64,000 bases of DNA from JAHQVI01 sp963749875 (GTDB lineage: Bacteria > Pseudomonadota > Alphaproteobacteria > Rhizobiales > Rhodomicrobiaceae): assembly GCA_963749875.1 (NCBI GenBank), contig CAVVOX010000002.1:1-64000 (forward strand), written 5' to 3'. The translations under genes were made by a program, and so were the position numbers. Under the pieces are notes generated by a model. It worked only from the letters and a program-made list of their open reading frames with translations, ran no database searches and was not told where the DNA came from. Shown here in pieces: positions 50,085 through 58,873 of this stretch; within the stretch, counting starts at the first letter, position 1, and each line of letters starts with the position of its first letter.

Positions 50085-51038
50085 ATGACGGGGGAGCAGC
50101 CCGTGAAACGGCCACGAGCCTTTCTGGCTTTCGTCCTTAGTTGTTGCGGATATATTTTTTGGATAAGCGCACCCGCCCGTGCCGACGAGGCCGATACCAA
50201 GCCAGCCGAACTCATCCCGCAGGATGAGGTGGTCGTTCAAAATAGCGGGGCGGTCGAAAGCCTCCCGATCACCTACTCCCTCCGGATCTACAAAGAACCC
50301 GATCGAATCAAACTCAAGGGCAAGATGTCCTCCGAAGAGGACTACAAGACCCTCATCGGGCTCATTAAGGCCAATTTTCCCTCGGTCAATCTCAGCGACC
50401 GCGTAACGGTCAACGAAGACGCCGTCGATGGCGATGTGAAGATCGGCGGGCTCAGTTTCGCGCTCAAACTGCTCGGCTATCTGGAGACGGGCCAGGCCTC
50501 CGTCGACGATAACGGCCTTTCACTCCAAGGGGCCGCCAGCACGGCCGTCGTGCTGAATGAGGTCAAGACGCTGATCGAGAAAGACAAACCGACCGGCGTT
50601 CCGATTAAGAACATTCGCATCGCTCCGCCGGAGAAATCATGGCATGCGTCCGTGACCGGTGAACGCGCGGTGAAGATTACCGGTGTCGTCCCGAGCGAAG
50701 ACAATCGCACTCAGCTGCTGGAGTTCGTGCGCCAGAAATTCTCGGGCTACGTCATCGAGGACGATACAGCCGTCAATGACAAGCTGGATGCGCGCTGGTT
50801 CCAGGCCGCGCTGAACTCGCTGGAATTGCTGGCGCTGCTGGACAAGGGCTCCGTCGAAGTGACGGAACAGACCATTCACCTCGTTGGAAGCGCGGCGAGC
50901 GAACTGGCAATGAAGTCGATCGACAGCAAGGCGTCGAGCCTGCCGAGCGGTTTTGCCTTGAAAAGCGAGGTCACTGCGCCCGCGCCGTATCACGGTTTTG
51001 CCGCGATCCCGGCTGCGAGCACCTTCATGCGCCCGTAA
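50085..51038 (+). CDS. Exported protein with two BON-like repeats
   Basis: 317 residues from MTGEQPVKRPRAFLAF (GGGAG upstream). Signal peptide residues 1-34 ending SAPARA. Two similar domains: YSLRIYKEPDRIKLKGKMSS...VTVNEDAVDG...LKLLGYLETGQASVDDNGLSLQGAAS and WHASVTGERAVKITGVVPSE...VIEDDTAVND...LELLALLDKGSVEVTEQTIHLVGSAAS. Each has the strand-helix-strand character of BON/OmpA-N domains such as in ArfA, which bind lipid or cell wall. There is no C-terminal OmpA peptidoglycan-binding domain. Periplasmic; function unknown. The TTG at 50055 is a less likely start. Confidence 0.72.
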   Translation: MTGEQPVKRPRAFLAFVLSCCGYIFWISAPARADEADTKPAELIPQDEVVVQNSGAVESLPITYSLRIYKEPDRIKLKGKMSSEEDYKTLIGLIKANFPSVNLSDRVTVNEDAVDGDVKIGGLSFALKLLGYLETGQASVDDNGLSLQGAASTAVVLNEVKTLIEKDKPTGVPIKNIRIAPPEKSWHASVTGERAVKITGVVPSEDNRTQLLEFVRQKFSGYVIEDDTAVNDKLDARWFQAALNSLELLALLDKGSVEVTEQTIHLVGSAASELAMKSIDSKASSLPSGFALKSEVTAPAPYHGFAAIPAASTFMRP

Positions 51039-51154
51039 GCGGGCCGCCGAGTCGTCCATAGATCCCTTATATCACTGGATGGGCAGTCGAGACCCTTCAG
51101 GGGTTGGCTGCGGCCCACGCGGCCACGCGGCCTGCCCAGGGAAGATCATCGCCC

Positions 51155-52126
51155 TTACTGTTCCGCTGGTTCTTCGACAGCGCTCAGGCGCGGAAGCTGC
51201 GGCGTGGGAATGCCCCGCTCAGCATCCTGCACATGATCCGGGTCGGTTTCGCGCAAGAAATCGGCAATGATCCCGATCGTGAAGCGATCCTTCAGAAGCG
51301 GCGCATGGCCCTGCGCGTGAACCGTCACTGCGGCGAGCCGCGGATGCTGCTCTTCCATTTTCGCGACGGTCCTCGGGCTCAGGAGATCGGAATTCTCGCC
51401 CCTCAAGACCAGCACGGGGATATTCCGGAGCGCCTCGAATTGCGGCCACATGCTCGGGATCTTCTGCGAGATGTCGACTTCCGACAGCGCGCTCGCCAGC
51501 TTGTTGTCATAGCCGGGCGCCGGGCGGCCGTTCCGTTCCGAGAAGAGCTGCCGGGCGACCGCCGCCCATTCCTCATCGGTCAGATTGGTGAAGAAGCGCT
51601 TATTCATGGAGCGGACCAGCTCGGTCGCCTCGTCCCAGCTTGCCGGGAGCGGCACCTTGCCGGCATAGCCCATAATACGCGCAAGACCGGCCGTTTCGAT
51701 TTCGGGTCCGATGTCGTTCAACACCAGCGCGGAGATCGCGGCCGGCCGCATGACCGCCATGAGCATCGCAATGATGCCGCCGCGCGAAGTGCCGATGACG
51801 GCGGCGTGCTCCAGTCCCCGGATCGCCATGAGGTCGAGAACGTCGAGAAGCTCGATGAAGGGCGAATAGTTCCGCCAGTCGGGATCGTGATCGGACTGTC
51901 CGCGCCCCCGGTAATCCGGGCAATAGACTTCGCGCCGGCGCGTCGGGTGATTGGCGAGGAAGCTGGCGAGATCGTGAAAATCGGCGGAATTGCGCGTCAG
52001 CCCCGCCAGACAGACGACGGGACGCACGCCCCGCTGCGGTTCGCCATAATGGCGCGCATAGAGCGTCAAGCCATTATTGGACGTAAACCTGATGTCTTCC
52101 CATTCCTGGCCGTTCGTGCTGCCCAT
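51155..52126 (-). CDS. Alpha/beta-fold hydrolase
   Basis: 323 residues from MGSTNGQEWEDI (GGAG upstream). Nucleophile elbow VIGTSRGGI (Ser), oxyanion region VVCLAGLTRNSADF, acid Asp in LRGENSDLLSP and His in VHAQGHAPLL. Similar to epoxide-hydrolase/esterase-type enzymes of the cytoplasm; the substrate is unknown. It stands alone; palindromic element copy 5 begins 133 bases upstream. Confidence 0.85.
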   Translation of the reverse strand: MGSTNGQEWEDIRFTSNNGLTLYARHYGEPQRGVRPVVCLAGLTRNSADFHDLASFLANHPTRRREVYCPDYRGRGQSDHDPDWRNYSPFIELLDVLDLMAIRGLEHAAVIGTSRGGIIAMLMAVMRPAAISALVLNDIGPEIETAGLARIMGYAGKVPLPASWDEATELVRSMNKRFFTNLTDEEWAAVARQLFSERNGRPAPGYDNKLASALSEVDISQKIPSMWPQFEALRNIPVLVLRGENSDLLSPRTVAKMEEQHPRLAAVTVHAQGHAPLLKDRFTIGIIADFLRETDPDHVQDAERGIPTPQLPRLSAVEEPAEQ

Positions 52127-52258
52127 GACGCTCCGCTTGGATTTCTGATCTCCTAGTGCACTGACGCATTCACATGGTTCATGCGTCCGCGCCCTAGCTC
52201 TTTGTTTATGCATCAATTTTGCCAAACTCCGGCTGTTGCCTCCGTTTGGATCGATGCA

Positions 52259-52388
52259 CTAGCGCAACGCGCGTCCAAGCATGTCCCCGCGAAGGCGGGG
52301 ATGGGCGCGGGAACAGTTGCGCTCGCCTTTTGAAATAGATCAACTTGACCTCGCTCAGGTGATTCCACTTGAGCGAGGGTTGATCTAG
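52259..52388 (+). repeat. Bipartite palindromic element, copy 5 (complete)
   Basis: 130 bp, CTAG at both ends, box TTGAAATAGATCAA at 52330-52343. Hairpin 2 is the best formed of all copies: arms TAGATCAACTTGACCTCGCT and AGCGAGGGTTGATCTA. It makes up much of the 311-base gap between the hydrolase start and the transglycosylase end; no gene otherwise. Confidence 0.88.
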
Positions 52389-52437
52389 ACCCGCCGCCGA
52401 CCGCGAAGGAACGGCGAACCACGAGAGGCAAGATAGC

Positions 52438-54921
52438 CTAATTGGATGGCGCGTCGGTCAGAAATATCGGCTTGTCCTTGCGTCCGCGATGGATATCCTC
52501 CGCAAGCCGCAAGGGCGCATCATTGCCGAGCAGCCGCGAGCGGTACACCTGCGCGCTCTCCAGGATCTTATGCACATAATTGCGCGTCTCGTTGAAGGGG
52601 ATACGCTCGATCCAGTCGATAGGATCGACGTCGTTTTCGCGCGGATCGCCGAACCGGCGGACCCATTGGCGAATGCGTCCCGGCCCGGCATTGTAGCCTG
52701 CGAGCGCCATGACATAGGAGCCGTCATAATTGCTGATCAGGCGATTGAGAAAGGCCGTTCCAAGCGTCACATTGTAAGCCGGATCGGCGGAAAGCTTCTT
52801 CCTGGAAAATCTCAGCTTGTGATACCGCGCCATCATCTTCGCGGTTGACGGCAGGAGCTGCATCAGCCCCACGGCGCCGGCGGAGCTGACGATGTTCGTA
52901 TTGAACTCGCTTTCCTGCCGGGTCAGGGCATGAACCAGGGCGTCTTCGATTTCCTGTCCATCGCCAAGCACTTTGAACTCCGGCAGGGCGTTGGGATAGG
53001 CGTAATGCTCAACGGCGAAATCGCGATTGATGGCGATCTTGGCCATCCGGACCGCGCGGTGACGCGGCGCGACCCGGACCGCAAGCTCGCAAAGCAGGAT
53101 CATTTCCGGCGCGCTGTCGATGCCGCGAGCGAGATCGTAGAGGAAGAGCGACATCAGATTCTCGAAATCCGCCTGCTTCGCCAGAACGATGGCCTTCATC
53201 ACGTCCTGTTCGACGAACGCCTTGATCTCGCGCTCCGTCGGCTTGACGAAGGTGCGAAACGCGACCTTGGCGTCGGTCGCGGCGATCATCTGATGCGCAA
53301 GCTGGCCGTAGAAGGTGTGATAATACTGCGCGGCCTCCGCGAAGGCTCCGATGGCCGCCTGCCGGTTGCCCAGTTCCAGCTCGGTCCGGCCGAGCCAATA
53401 TCCGGCGCGGGAGCGCCGCTTCGGCAGCCCGCCTGCGGCCGCGGCAGCGAGAAAATGCTTCCGCGCGGCTTCGGGCTTGTTCAGGAAGCGCAGGGCAACC
53501 CAGCCGGCCAGAAACTCCGCGTCGCTGAGATCCCAATGTTCAAGTCCCTCGCCGTGGTTCCTGGCGAGGGCGTAAGCGGTCTTCGGTTTGCCCTCGTTCA
53601 GCGCCAGCCGGACCTGAATTCCGCGCTCTTTCCACCATTCCTCCGGATCGATCAGCTTTTCGGCCGATTTCGGCGCTGACCTTAAGAGGCTCCAGACTTT
53701 CTTATCCTTGTCCGCGCGGCGCAGCCATTGAATGCGAGCCAACAATACAGCCGGATACTTTTTGACGGATTTGTCGAGCCGAGTGAGCAGCCCTCCGGCC
53801 CGCCTGGTGCGCTTCACCGTCGCGATCCGCGCCTTGACTGAGGGCCGCCATTTCTTGTCGATCAGGGGCAGGATGCGCCGCACAGCGCCGACATAGCTCT
53901 TATTGTCCTGCATCAAGAGATAGTCCGCCCGGGCACGGTGGTCGTCCGGCTTCAGGACTTTGAGCTTGCGAATTTTTTTCTCGATCGCCGGCGTCAGCGG
54001 ATGCCTGCGCCAGGCCTCGCGAATATGCTCGACGCCCTCTTCCTTGCGGCCTTCGGCGATCAGCGCGCTGCCGAGCGCTGCGAAGCCGGCTCCGCTCATC
54101 GGACGCTTGCCGACGAAATAGTCGATGATGCGCTTATTGTCGGTCTCACGCCAGAAAAGCGCATCTTCCGCGCTCTCCTGCAATTCCTCCCGGCTCGGCC
54201 AGCGCGGATTCTCCTCAAGAAAGGCGATGATCTCCTCGGGTGTCGTATCCGGCGCCTTCTTCCGGTAGTAATACCAGCGGGCGAGTTTCTTCGCGGTCGG
54301 GTCGCGCAGCTTCTCCATCAGCGGACGCGCCTCGGAATAGGATTCGCGATAGACCAGCTTGACGAATTCCTTGAGCGCTTCGACATCGGCGGCCGGTGCT
54401 TCGTAGGACATGAGCGGCGCGAGCGCTGCGTCGCCCTCGGCCTTTGGCAGCCGTCCGCGCGTATCGGTGTCTTCGGGCTCCGCTGCGGTCGCTTGTTCGT
54501 CCGTCTCATTCCGGCTGGCCAGCTCGTTCCTGACCGGGAGCGGAATCGTGGCGGAAGGCGGCTCTTCCTGCTTTTCCGGCAAGGGAATGGCGGCGGATGT
54601 GGAGCTGCGCTTGGCGACCCGAATCTCCTCGGAAGGCGGAGGCGGCGGTGTGTCGATGTCGTTCAGAGGTCCGGCGGTGCGAACCTCATGCTCCTCCACC
54701 AGGGCGAGCTTGACCTGCGAAACCGCTTGCGGCTCCGGCGCCGGGTTCGGCTCGGGCATGGAGGCGGACAAAGACGTCGTGGAATGTTCCACGGTCTCTT
54801 CGTCGGCAACGTCATTGCGCCAGGGATGCACGATCGCCAGGATCGCGGCACAAGCCGCAACTGTGACAAGCACGGCTAGCGCAGGTCTGACAAGCGAAGC
54901 GCGGCTATTCATCGTACGCAT
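52438..54921 (-). CDS. Soluble lytic murein transglycosylase (Slt70 type)
   Basis: 827 residues. N-terminal membrane anchor or signal (SLVRPALAVLVTVAACAAIL), a low-complexity Pro/Glu/Ser/Thr linker to about residue 165, a long helical superhelix (TPR/U-domain-like) and the C-terminal goose-lysozyme-like domain: catalytic Glu in LTRQESEFNTNIVSSAGAVG, LMQLLPSTAKMMA, NVTLGTAFLNRL and MALAGYNAGPGRI. Cleaves peptidoglycan to anhydromuropeptides in the periplasm. ATG 54912 (MNSRASL) is an alternative start. Complete copies 5 and 6 of the palindromic element flank the gene in the same orientation. Confidence 0.92.
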   Translation of the reverse strand: MRTMNSRASLVRPALAVLVTVAACAAILAIVHPWRNDVADEETVEHSTTSLSASMPEPNPAPEPQAVSQVKLALVEEHEVRTAGPLNDIDTPPPPPSEEIRVAKRSSTSAAIPLPEKQEEPPSATIPLPVRNELASRNETDEQATAAEPEDTDTRGRLPKAEGDAALAPLMSYEAPAADVEALKEFVKLVYRESYSEARPLMEKLRDPTAKKLARWYYYRKKAPDTTPEEIIAFLEENPRWPSREELQESAEDALFWRETDNKRIIDYFVGKRPMSGAGFAALGSALIAEGRKEEGVEHIREAWRRHPLTPAIEKKIRKLKVLKPDDHRARADYLLMQDNKSYVGAVRRILPLIDKKWRPSVKARIATVKRTRRAGGLLTRLDKSVKKYPAVLLARIQWLRRADKDKKVWSLLRSAPKSAEKLIDPEEWWKERGIQVRLALNEGKPKTAYALARNHGEGLEHWDLSDAEFLAGWVALRFLNKPEAARKHFLAAAAAGGLPKRRSRAGYWLGRTELELGNRQAAIGAFAEAAQYYHTFYGQLAHQMIAATDAKVAFRTFVKPTEREIKAFVEQDVMKAIVLAKQADFENLMSLFLYDLARGIDSAPEMILLCELAVRVAPRHRAVRMAKIAINRDFAVEHYAYPNALPEFKVLGDGQEIEDALVHALTRQESEFNTNIVSSAGAVGLMQLLPSTAKMMARYHKLRFSRKKLSADPAYNVTLGTAFLNRLISNYDGSYVMALAGYNAGPGRIRQWVRRFGDPRENDVDPIDWIERIPFNETRNYVHKILESAQVYRSRLLGNDAPLRLAEDIHRGRKDKPIFLTDAPSN

Positions 54922-55077
54922 GGTTCGAACGAGCTGTCGGAGCCTTCTTTGTCACCATCTTGGAGCCGGTACGGTAACCCTAAAATTTTAATCGCACTAT
55001 AACGTTTTCCGGTTGCTCGGAAACCTGTTTCCGTTTGAAGCCCGTTCAATGAAAGGGCAAAAATGTTTAACGCCTGC

Positions 55078-55206
55078 CTAGCGCAACGCGCGTCCAAGCA
55101 TGTCGCCGCGAAGGCGGGGATGGACGCGGGAACAGTTGCGCTCGCCTTTTGATATCGATCAACCTGACCTCGTTCAATTGAGTCCACTTGAACGGAAATG
55201 ATCTAG
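55078..55206 (+). repeat. Bipartite palindromic element, copy 6 (complete), with perfect FNR box
   Basis: 129 bp, CTAG at both ends. The box at 55149-55162 reads TTGATATCGATCAA, an exact match to the FNR consensus TTGAT-N4-ATCAA. It lies in the 410-base gap between divergent slt and dapA. No other gene in the gap. Confidence 0.88.
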
Positions 55207-55331
55207 TGTAAAAGGTCAGTCCGCAAGGAACGGCGTAGCTTGCCGCCCTGGGGAGAACCCACTATGGTCAATATTTGGGTTTTTTATGAGGCGCTGCATG
55301 ATCGGCGCCGGAGCGAATTGAAGGGCTCGCA

Positions 55332-56225
55332 ATGTTTCGGGGATCATTTACAGCACTCGTTACGCCTTTCGACAACGGCGCGTTCGACGAGGATGCCTTC
55401 CGCAAGCTGGTCGAGTTTCAGATCAGCTCGGGAACGCACGGTCTTGTGCCGGTCGGCACGACGGGCGAGTTGCCGACGCTGTCTCATGACGAGCATCAGC
55501 GCGTGGTGAAGGTGTGCATCAATCAGGCCGGCGGGCGGGTTCCGGTGATTGCCGGGGCGGGCTCGAACAGCACCGCCGAGGCCATCGAACTGGCGAAGTT
55601 CGCCAAATCGGCTGGCGCAAATGCAGGGCTGGTCGTGACGCCCTATTACAACAAGCCGGGCCAGGACGGCCTCTACATGCACTACAAGGCCATCAACGAC
55701 GCCGTCGATCTGCCTATCATCATCTACAATATTCCCGGCCGCTGCGTGATCGACATGAGCGTGGCGACCATGGCGCGGCTGTTTGCCTTGCCGAATATCG
55801 TCGGTGTGAAGGATGCAACGGCGAGCATGGCGCGGGTCAGCCAGCAGCGCGCGGCAATGGGGGCGGGCTTCTGTCAGCTCTCCGGCGAGGACGCAACGGC
55901 GCTCGGCTTCATGGCGCATGGCGGGCATGGCTGCATTTCCGTCACCGCCAATGTTGCGCCGGCGCTCTGTGCGGAATTTCAAAATGCCTGTCTGGCCGGA
56001 AATTATGCCCAAGCCCTCGATCTGCAGGACCGGCTGATGCCGCTGCATGAGGCGCTGTTTGTCGAAAGCAACCCTGCGCCGGTGAAATATGCCGCCGAGC
56101 GTTTAGGGCTCTGCCGGACCGAGGTCCGCCTGCCGCTCAGCGCGATCTCGGAGGCGAGCCGGGGCGTCGTCGATGACGCTCTCGATGCCGCCGGCCTGAT
56201 CATGGCAGAGGCGGCGAGCGCTTAA
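55332..56225 (+). CDS. dapA: 4-hydroxy-tetrahydrodipicolinate synthase
   Basis: 297 residues. GSFTALVTPFDNGAFDEDAF, active-site TGELPTL, YYNKPGQDGLYMHYKAI with catalytic Tyr, YNIPGRCVIDM, and Schiff-base Lys in NIVGVKDATAS. Condenses pyruvate and aspartate semialdehyde for lysine and cell-wall diaminopimelate. GAAGGG precedes ATG 55332. smpB follows 11 bases later. Confidence 0.95.
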   Translation: MFRGSFTALVTPFDNGAFDEDAFRKLVEFQISSGTHGLVPVGTTGELPTLSHDEHQRVVKVCINQAGGRVPVIAGAGSNSTAEAIELAKFAKSAGANAGLVVTPYYNKPGQDGLYMHYKAINDAVDLPIIIYNIPGRCVIDMSVATMARLFALPNIVGVKDATASMARVSQQRAAMGAGFCQLSGEDATALGFMAHGGHGCISVTANVAPALCAEFQNACLAGNYAQALDLQDRLMPLHEALFVESNPAPVKYAAERLGLCRTEVRLPLSAISEASRGVVDDALDAAGLIMAEAASA

Positions 56226-56236
56226 GGGTCTTCCCG

Positions 56237-56716
56237 ATGTCATCGCCGAAGAAGAAGCAGCCGCCACGCAAGGTCGTGGCGGAAAACCGAAAGGCACGCC
56301 ACGCCTATGACATCGAAGAGGTGTTCGAGGCGGGGATTGCGCTCGCCGGTTCGGAGGTGAAGTCGCTGCGTCAGGGCAAGGCCAACATCGCCGAATCCTA
56401 TGCGACCGAAGAGGGCGGCGAGATCTATGTGATCAATGCCCATATTCCAGGCTATTTGCAGGCAAACCGCTTCAATCACGAGGAGAGGCGGCCGCGCAAG
56501 CTGCTGCTGCACAAGAACGAAATCGCCAAGCTGATCGGCGCTATCCGGCGGGAGGGCATGACGCTCGTGCCGTTGAGGCTCTATTTCAACGACCGGGGCC
56601 GCGCAAAGCTGGAACTGGCGCTCGCCCGCGGCCGCAAGCTGCACGACAAGCGCGAAGTGGAGAAGGAACGCGACTGGAACCGGCAAAAGGCTCGGCTTCT
56701 GCGCGAAAAAGGCTAG
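56237..56716 (+). CDS. smpB: SsrA-binding protein SmpB
   Basis: 159 residues: VVAENRKARHAYDIEEVFEA, GIALAGSEVKSLRQGKANIA, FNHEERRPRKLLLHKNEI and the basic C-terminal tail KLHDKREVEKERDWNRQKAR. Carries tmRNA to stalled ribosomes. The dapA-smpB order is common in alphaproteobacteria. Confidence 0.96.
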   Translation: MSSPKKKQPPRKVVAENRKARHAYDIEEVFEAGIALAGSEVKSLRQGKANIAESYATEEGGEIYVINAHIPGYLQANRFNHEERRPRKLLLHKNEIAKLIGAIRREGMTLVPLRLYFNDRGRAKLELALARGRKLHDKREVEKERDWNRQKARLLREKG

Positions 56717-56763
56717 CCCTGTCCGCAAAGTTGCATGGCGTAGGCATCTGCGGGGGGTACGCA

Positions 56764-57240
56764 TTGGCCAACAAGACGTCCATCAAGCCAACGAAGGTCG
56801 CGAAAATGGCCGCCGCCAAGGGAGGCGGCGCAAAGCCGGTCCGCCTCACAGGCGGCAACCCTCAGATCGCGAAGGGCTATGGCGACGCTCCCGTGCAGGA
56901 CTACATCGCGGCCTTGCCGGGCTGGAAACAGGGCGTCGGCCGCCGTCTCGATGCGCTCATCGAACGCACCGTCCCCGGCCTGCGCAAGGCGGTCAAATGG
57001 AACACGCCGCTCTATGGCGTCGAGGACGAGAGCCAGGGCTGGTTCCTCAGCTTTCGCTGCTTCACGAAGTACGTCAAAGTGGCATTCTTCCGCGGCACGT
57101 CGCTGCGTCCTGTTCCCCCGGTCGAGTCCAAGCAAAGGCACGTGCGCTACGTCCATATCTACGAGGACGATGAGATCGACGAAGCGCAGTTTGCTGATTG
57201 GGTGAAGCAGGCCAGTAAATTGCCTGGGGAGCGGATGTGA
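56764..57240 (+). CDS. DUF1801 (YdhG-like) protein
   Basis: About 158 residues. DUF1801 region from VQDYIAALPGWKQGVGRRLD through TVPGLRKAVKWNTPLYGVED and FFRGTSLRPVPPV to YEDDEIDEAQFADWVKQASK. Relatives have a frataxin-like fold; the role is uncertain. The start is unsure: TTG 56764 has GGGGGG upstream; ATG 56806 and TTG 56731 are alternatives. A second DUF1801 gene lies at 58874. Confidence 0.78.
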   Translation: MANKTSIKPTKVAKMAAAKGGGAKPVRLTGGNPQIAKGYGDAPVQDYIAALPGWKQGVGRRLDALIERTVPGLRKAVKWNTPLYGVEDESQGWFLSFRCFTKYVKVAFFRGTSLRPVPPVESKQRHVRYVHIYEDDEIDEAQFADWVKQASKLPGERM

Positions 57241-57255
57241 GCGGGAAGTAGTGTG

Positions 57256-57286
57256 TAGCCCGGATGGAGCGCAGCGCAATCCGGGA
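57256..57286 (+). repeat. REP-like palindrome left of the RAYT gene
   Basis: TAGCCCGGATGGAGCGCAGC then GCAATCCGGGA; arms CCCGGAT/ATCCGGG around the core GGAGCGCAGC. It is 12 bases before the transposase start. Confidence 0.8.
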
Positions 57287-57298
57287 TAAGATCCGCGG

Positions 57299-57835
57299 AT
57301 GGTTCGTTACCGGCGCAACTTCGTCCCCGGAGGCACCTATTTTTTCACGGTCACGCTCGCCGACCGGACATCCTCGGCGTTGGTCCGTCACGTGGACGCC
57401 TTGCGGATGGCGTTCCGCATTGCGCGGCGCGAGCATCCTTTCACGATCGAGGCCATCGTGATCCTGCCGGACCACCTGCATGCCATCTGGACGCTGCCGC
57501 CAGGCGATTCCGACTTCTCCGGCCGCTGGCGGCGGATCAAAGCGTATTTCACGCATCGGCTCGTTGCCGCCGGCGTACCGGTCAAACGCCATCGCAATGG
57601 CGAATACGCACTCTGGCAAAGGCGCTTTTGGGAGCACACGATACGGAACGAGATGGATTTTGAGCGGCACGTCGACTATGTGCACTTCAATCCGGTCAAA
57701 CACAGGCTGGTTTCTCGGGTCCGCGAATGGCCCTATTCGTCATTTCACGTCTATGTCAGGCGGGGCATCAAACCAGCCGACTGGGCGGGCGATGTCGAAG
57801 ATCCCATGATGGATTTTGGCGAGCAGCGGGGTTGA
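57299..57835 (+). CDS. REP-associated tyrosine transposase (RAYT, Y1_Tnp family)
   Basis: 178 residues. IS200-like single-domain Y1 enzyme: metal-binding HUH motif H59-L-H61 (ILPDHLHAIW), catalytic Tyr Y128 in DYVHFNPVKHRLV, family blocks GGTYFFTVTLADR and WQRRFWEHTIRNEMD. REP palindromes in opposite orientation stand at 57256 and 57836, immediately beside the gene. RAYTs process single-stranded REP DNA and are usually domesticated, not self-mobile. Complete with no frameshift, so probably functional. Confidence 0.92.
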   Translation: MVRYRRNFVPGGTYFFTVTLADRTSSALVRHVDALRMAFRIARREHPFTIEAIVILPDHLHAIWTLPPGDSDFSGRWRRIKAYFTHRLVAAGVPVKRHRNGEYALWQRRFWEHTIRNEMDFERHVDYVHFNPVKHRLVSRVREWPYSSFHVYVRRGIKPADWAGDVEDPMMDFGEQRG

Positions 57836-57866
57836 CCCCGGATTTCGCTGCGCTCCATCCGGGCTA
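57836..57866 (-). repeat. REP-like palindrome right of the RAYT gene
   Basis: Inverted copy: CCCCGGATTTCGCTGCGCTC then CATCCGGGCTA, starting right after the RAYT stop codon. Confidence 0.8.
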
Positions 57867-57899
57867 CTTGCTAAGCGCAACTCGTTCTATGTTCTGAGC

Positions 57900-58745
57900 A
57901 TGAGAGTCTATTCGCCTGATCAGTTGAACGCGATGGCTGACGATGAGCGCAAGGCCGTGCTTGAAAGCGAGTTCGGCCGCTCTTTCCACATCAGCGCTGC
58001 TGAGCATGTCGCTTGGATTTTTTGGACTCCGCACACCGACGAGCCCAGGGAAATCTTAGATCAAGGCTCGGCGTTCATTCTGCGGCGCGAAGACAAGCTC
58101 TTTCTGGTGACGGCGGCGCACGTCTATCGCGGCTATTTAGAGGACCGCAAGCAACACGGGAGCCTATATTGCCAAGTGCAGAACTGCACAGTGAGAGATC
58201 TGAGCGATCACCTAATCGCATGCGGCAACCTTGATATTCCATTGGATGAACCCGACCGCGACCCTGACATTGCCGTCTTCCGCCTTACGCCCGGGGCTGC
58301 CGAGCGCATCGCCAGAAAGCCCATTAACGGCCCGAAAGGCGCTTGGCCCGCGCCTCCAAACGTGGGCGAAACGGTCATGTTCGCCGGCTTCCCTGGCCAG
58401 GCACGGATCATGACCGAGCCGGATGAAATCAGTTTCGGCATGTACTCGGCCATGACCCCCGTGACCTCGACTACAGACCATCAGATTTCGTGTCGTTTCG
58501 ATCGTGAATACTGGATCGACGCTCATCGTCTTGGCCTGCCGCCGCTCGGATATGGGCTTGGTGGCATCAGTGGCGGGCCGCTGCTCATCCCTGACTTTCG
58601 CGATGGCGCGTGGTCTTGGCGCCTCGGCGGCGTGATCTCGCAGGCGCCACCCAAGCGCCCACCCAAAGACGTGCTCTTTGATAGCGTGATATCGCATCGC
58701 GCAGAATATATTTTGCCGGACGGTACTGTGGCTAAGCTTCGCTAG
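57900..58745 (+). CDS. Trypsin-like serine peptidase-fold protein
   Basis: 281 residues from MRVYSPDQLN. Chymotrypsin-type triad: H74 (LVTAAHVYRG), D123 (RDPDIAVFRL), S224 (GGISGGPLLI). No signal peptide or PDZ domain, so it appears cytoplasmic and is unlike DegP. Composition is less GC-rich than its neighbours. It stands between REP clusters and DUF1801 genes, which suggests a horizontally acquired accessory stretch. The natural target is unknown. Another frame start at 57816 runs through the REP and is rejected. Confidence 0.8.
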   Translation: MRVYSPDQLNAMADDERKAVLESEFGRSFHISAAEHVAWIFWTPHTDEPREILDQGSAFILRREDKLFLVTAAHVYRGYLEDRKQHGSLYCQVQNCTVRDLSDHLIACGNLDIPLDEPDRDPDIAVFRLTPGAAERIARKPINGPKGAWPAPPNVGETVMFAGFPGQARIMTEPDEISFGMYSAMTPVTSTTDHQISCRFDREYWIDAHRLGLPPLGYGLGGISGGPLLIPDFRDGAWSWRLGGVISQAPPKRPPKDVLFDSVISHRAEYILPDGTVAKLR

Positions 58746-58760
58746 GCTTTCGGTAGCAAG

Positions 58761-58838
58761 TAGCCCGGATGGAGCGCAGCGAAATCCGGGGCAGCCGATC
58801 ATTCGTTCCCGGGTTACGCTTCGCTCCACCCGGGCTAC
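58761..58838. repeat. Inverted pair of REP palindromes (BIME-like)
   Basis: 58761-58791 begins TAGCCCGGATGGAGCGCAGC; 58808-58838 is a diverged inverse copy ending CTTCGCTCCACCCGGGCTA. The pair has the head-to-head layout of bacterial interspersed mosaic elements. Confidence 0.78.
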
Positions 58839-58873
58839 GAGGAAGCCACACTGACGGACGAGCGACGACAACC

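Noticed and set aside
57816..57899. N-terminal extension of the trypsin-fold protein
   Set aside because: The extra 28 codons are translated REP sequence; ATG 57900 starts the natural protein.
58212..58871. 219-codon minus-strand frame opposite the trypsin-fold gene
   Set aside because: It reads through REP repeats and is the complement of a protein with a full catalytic triad.
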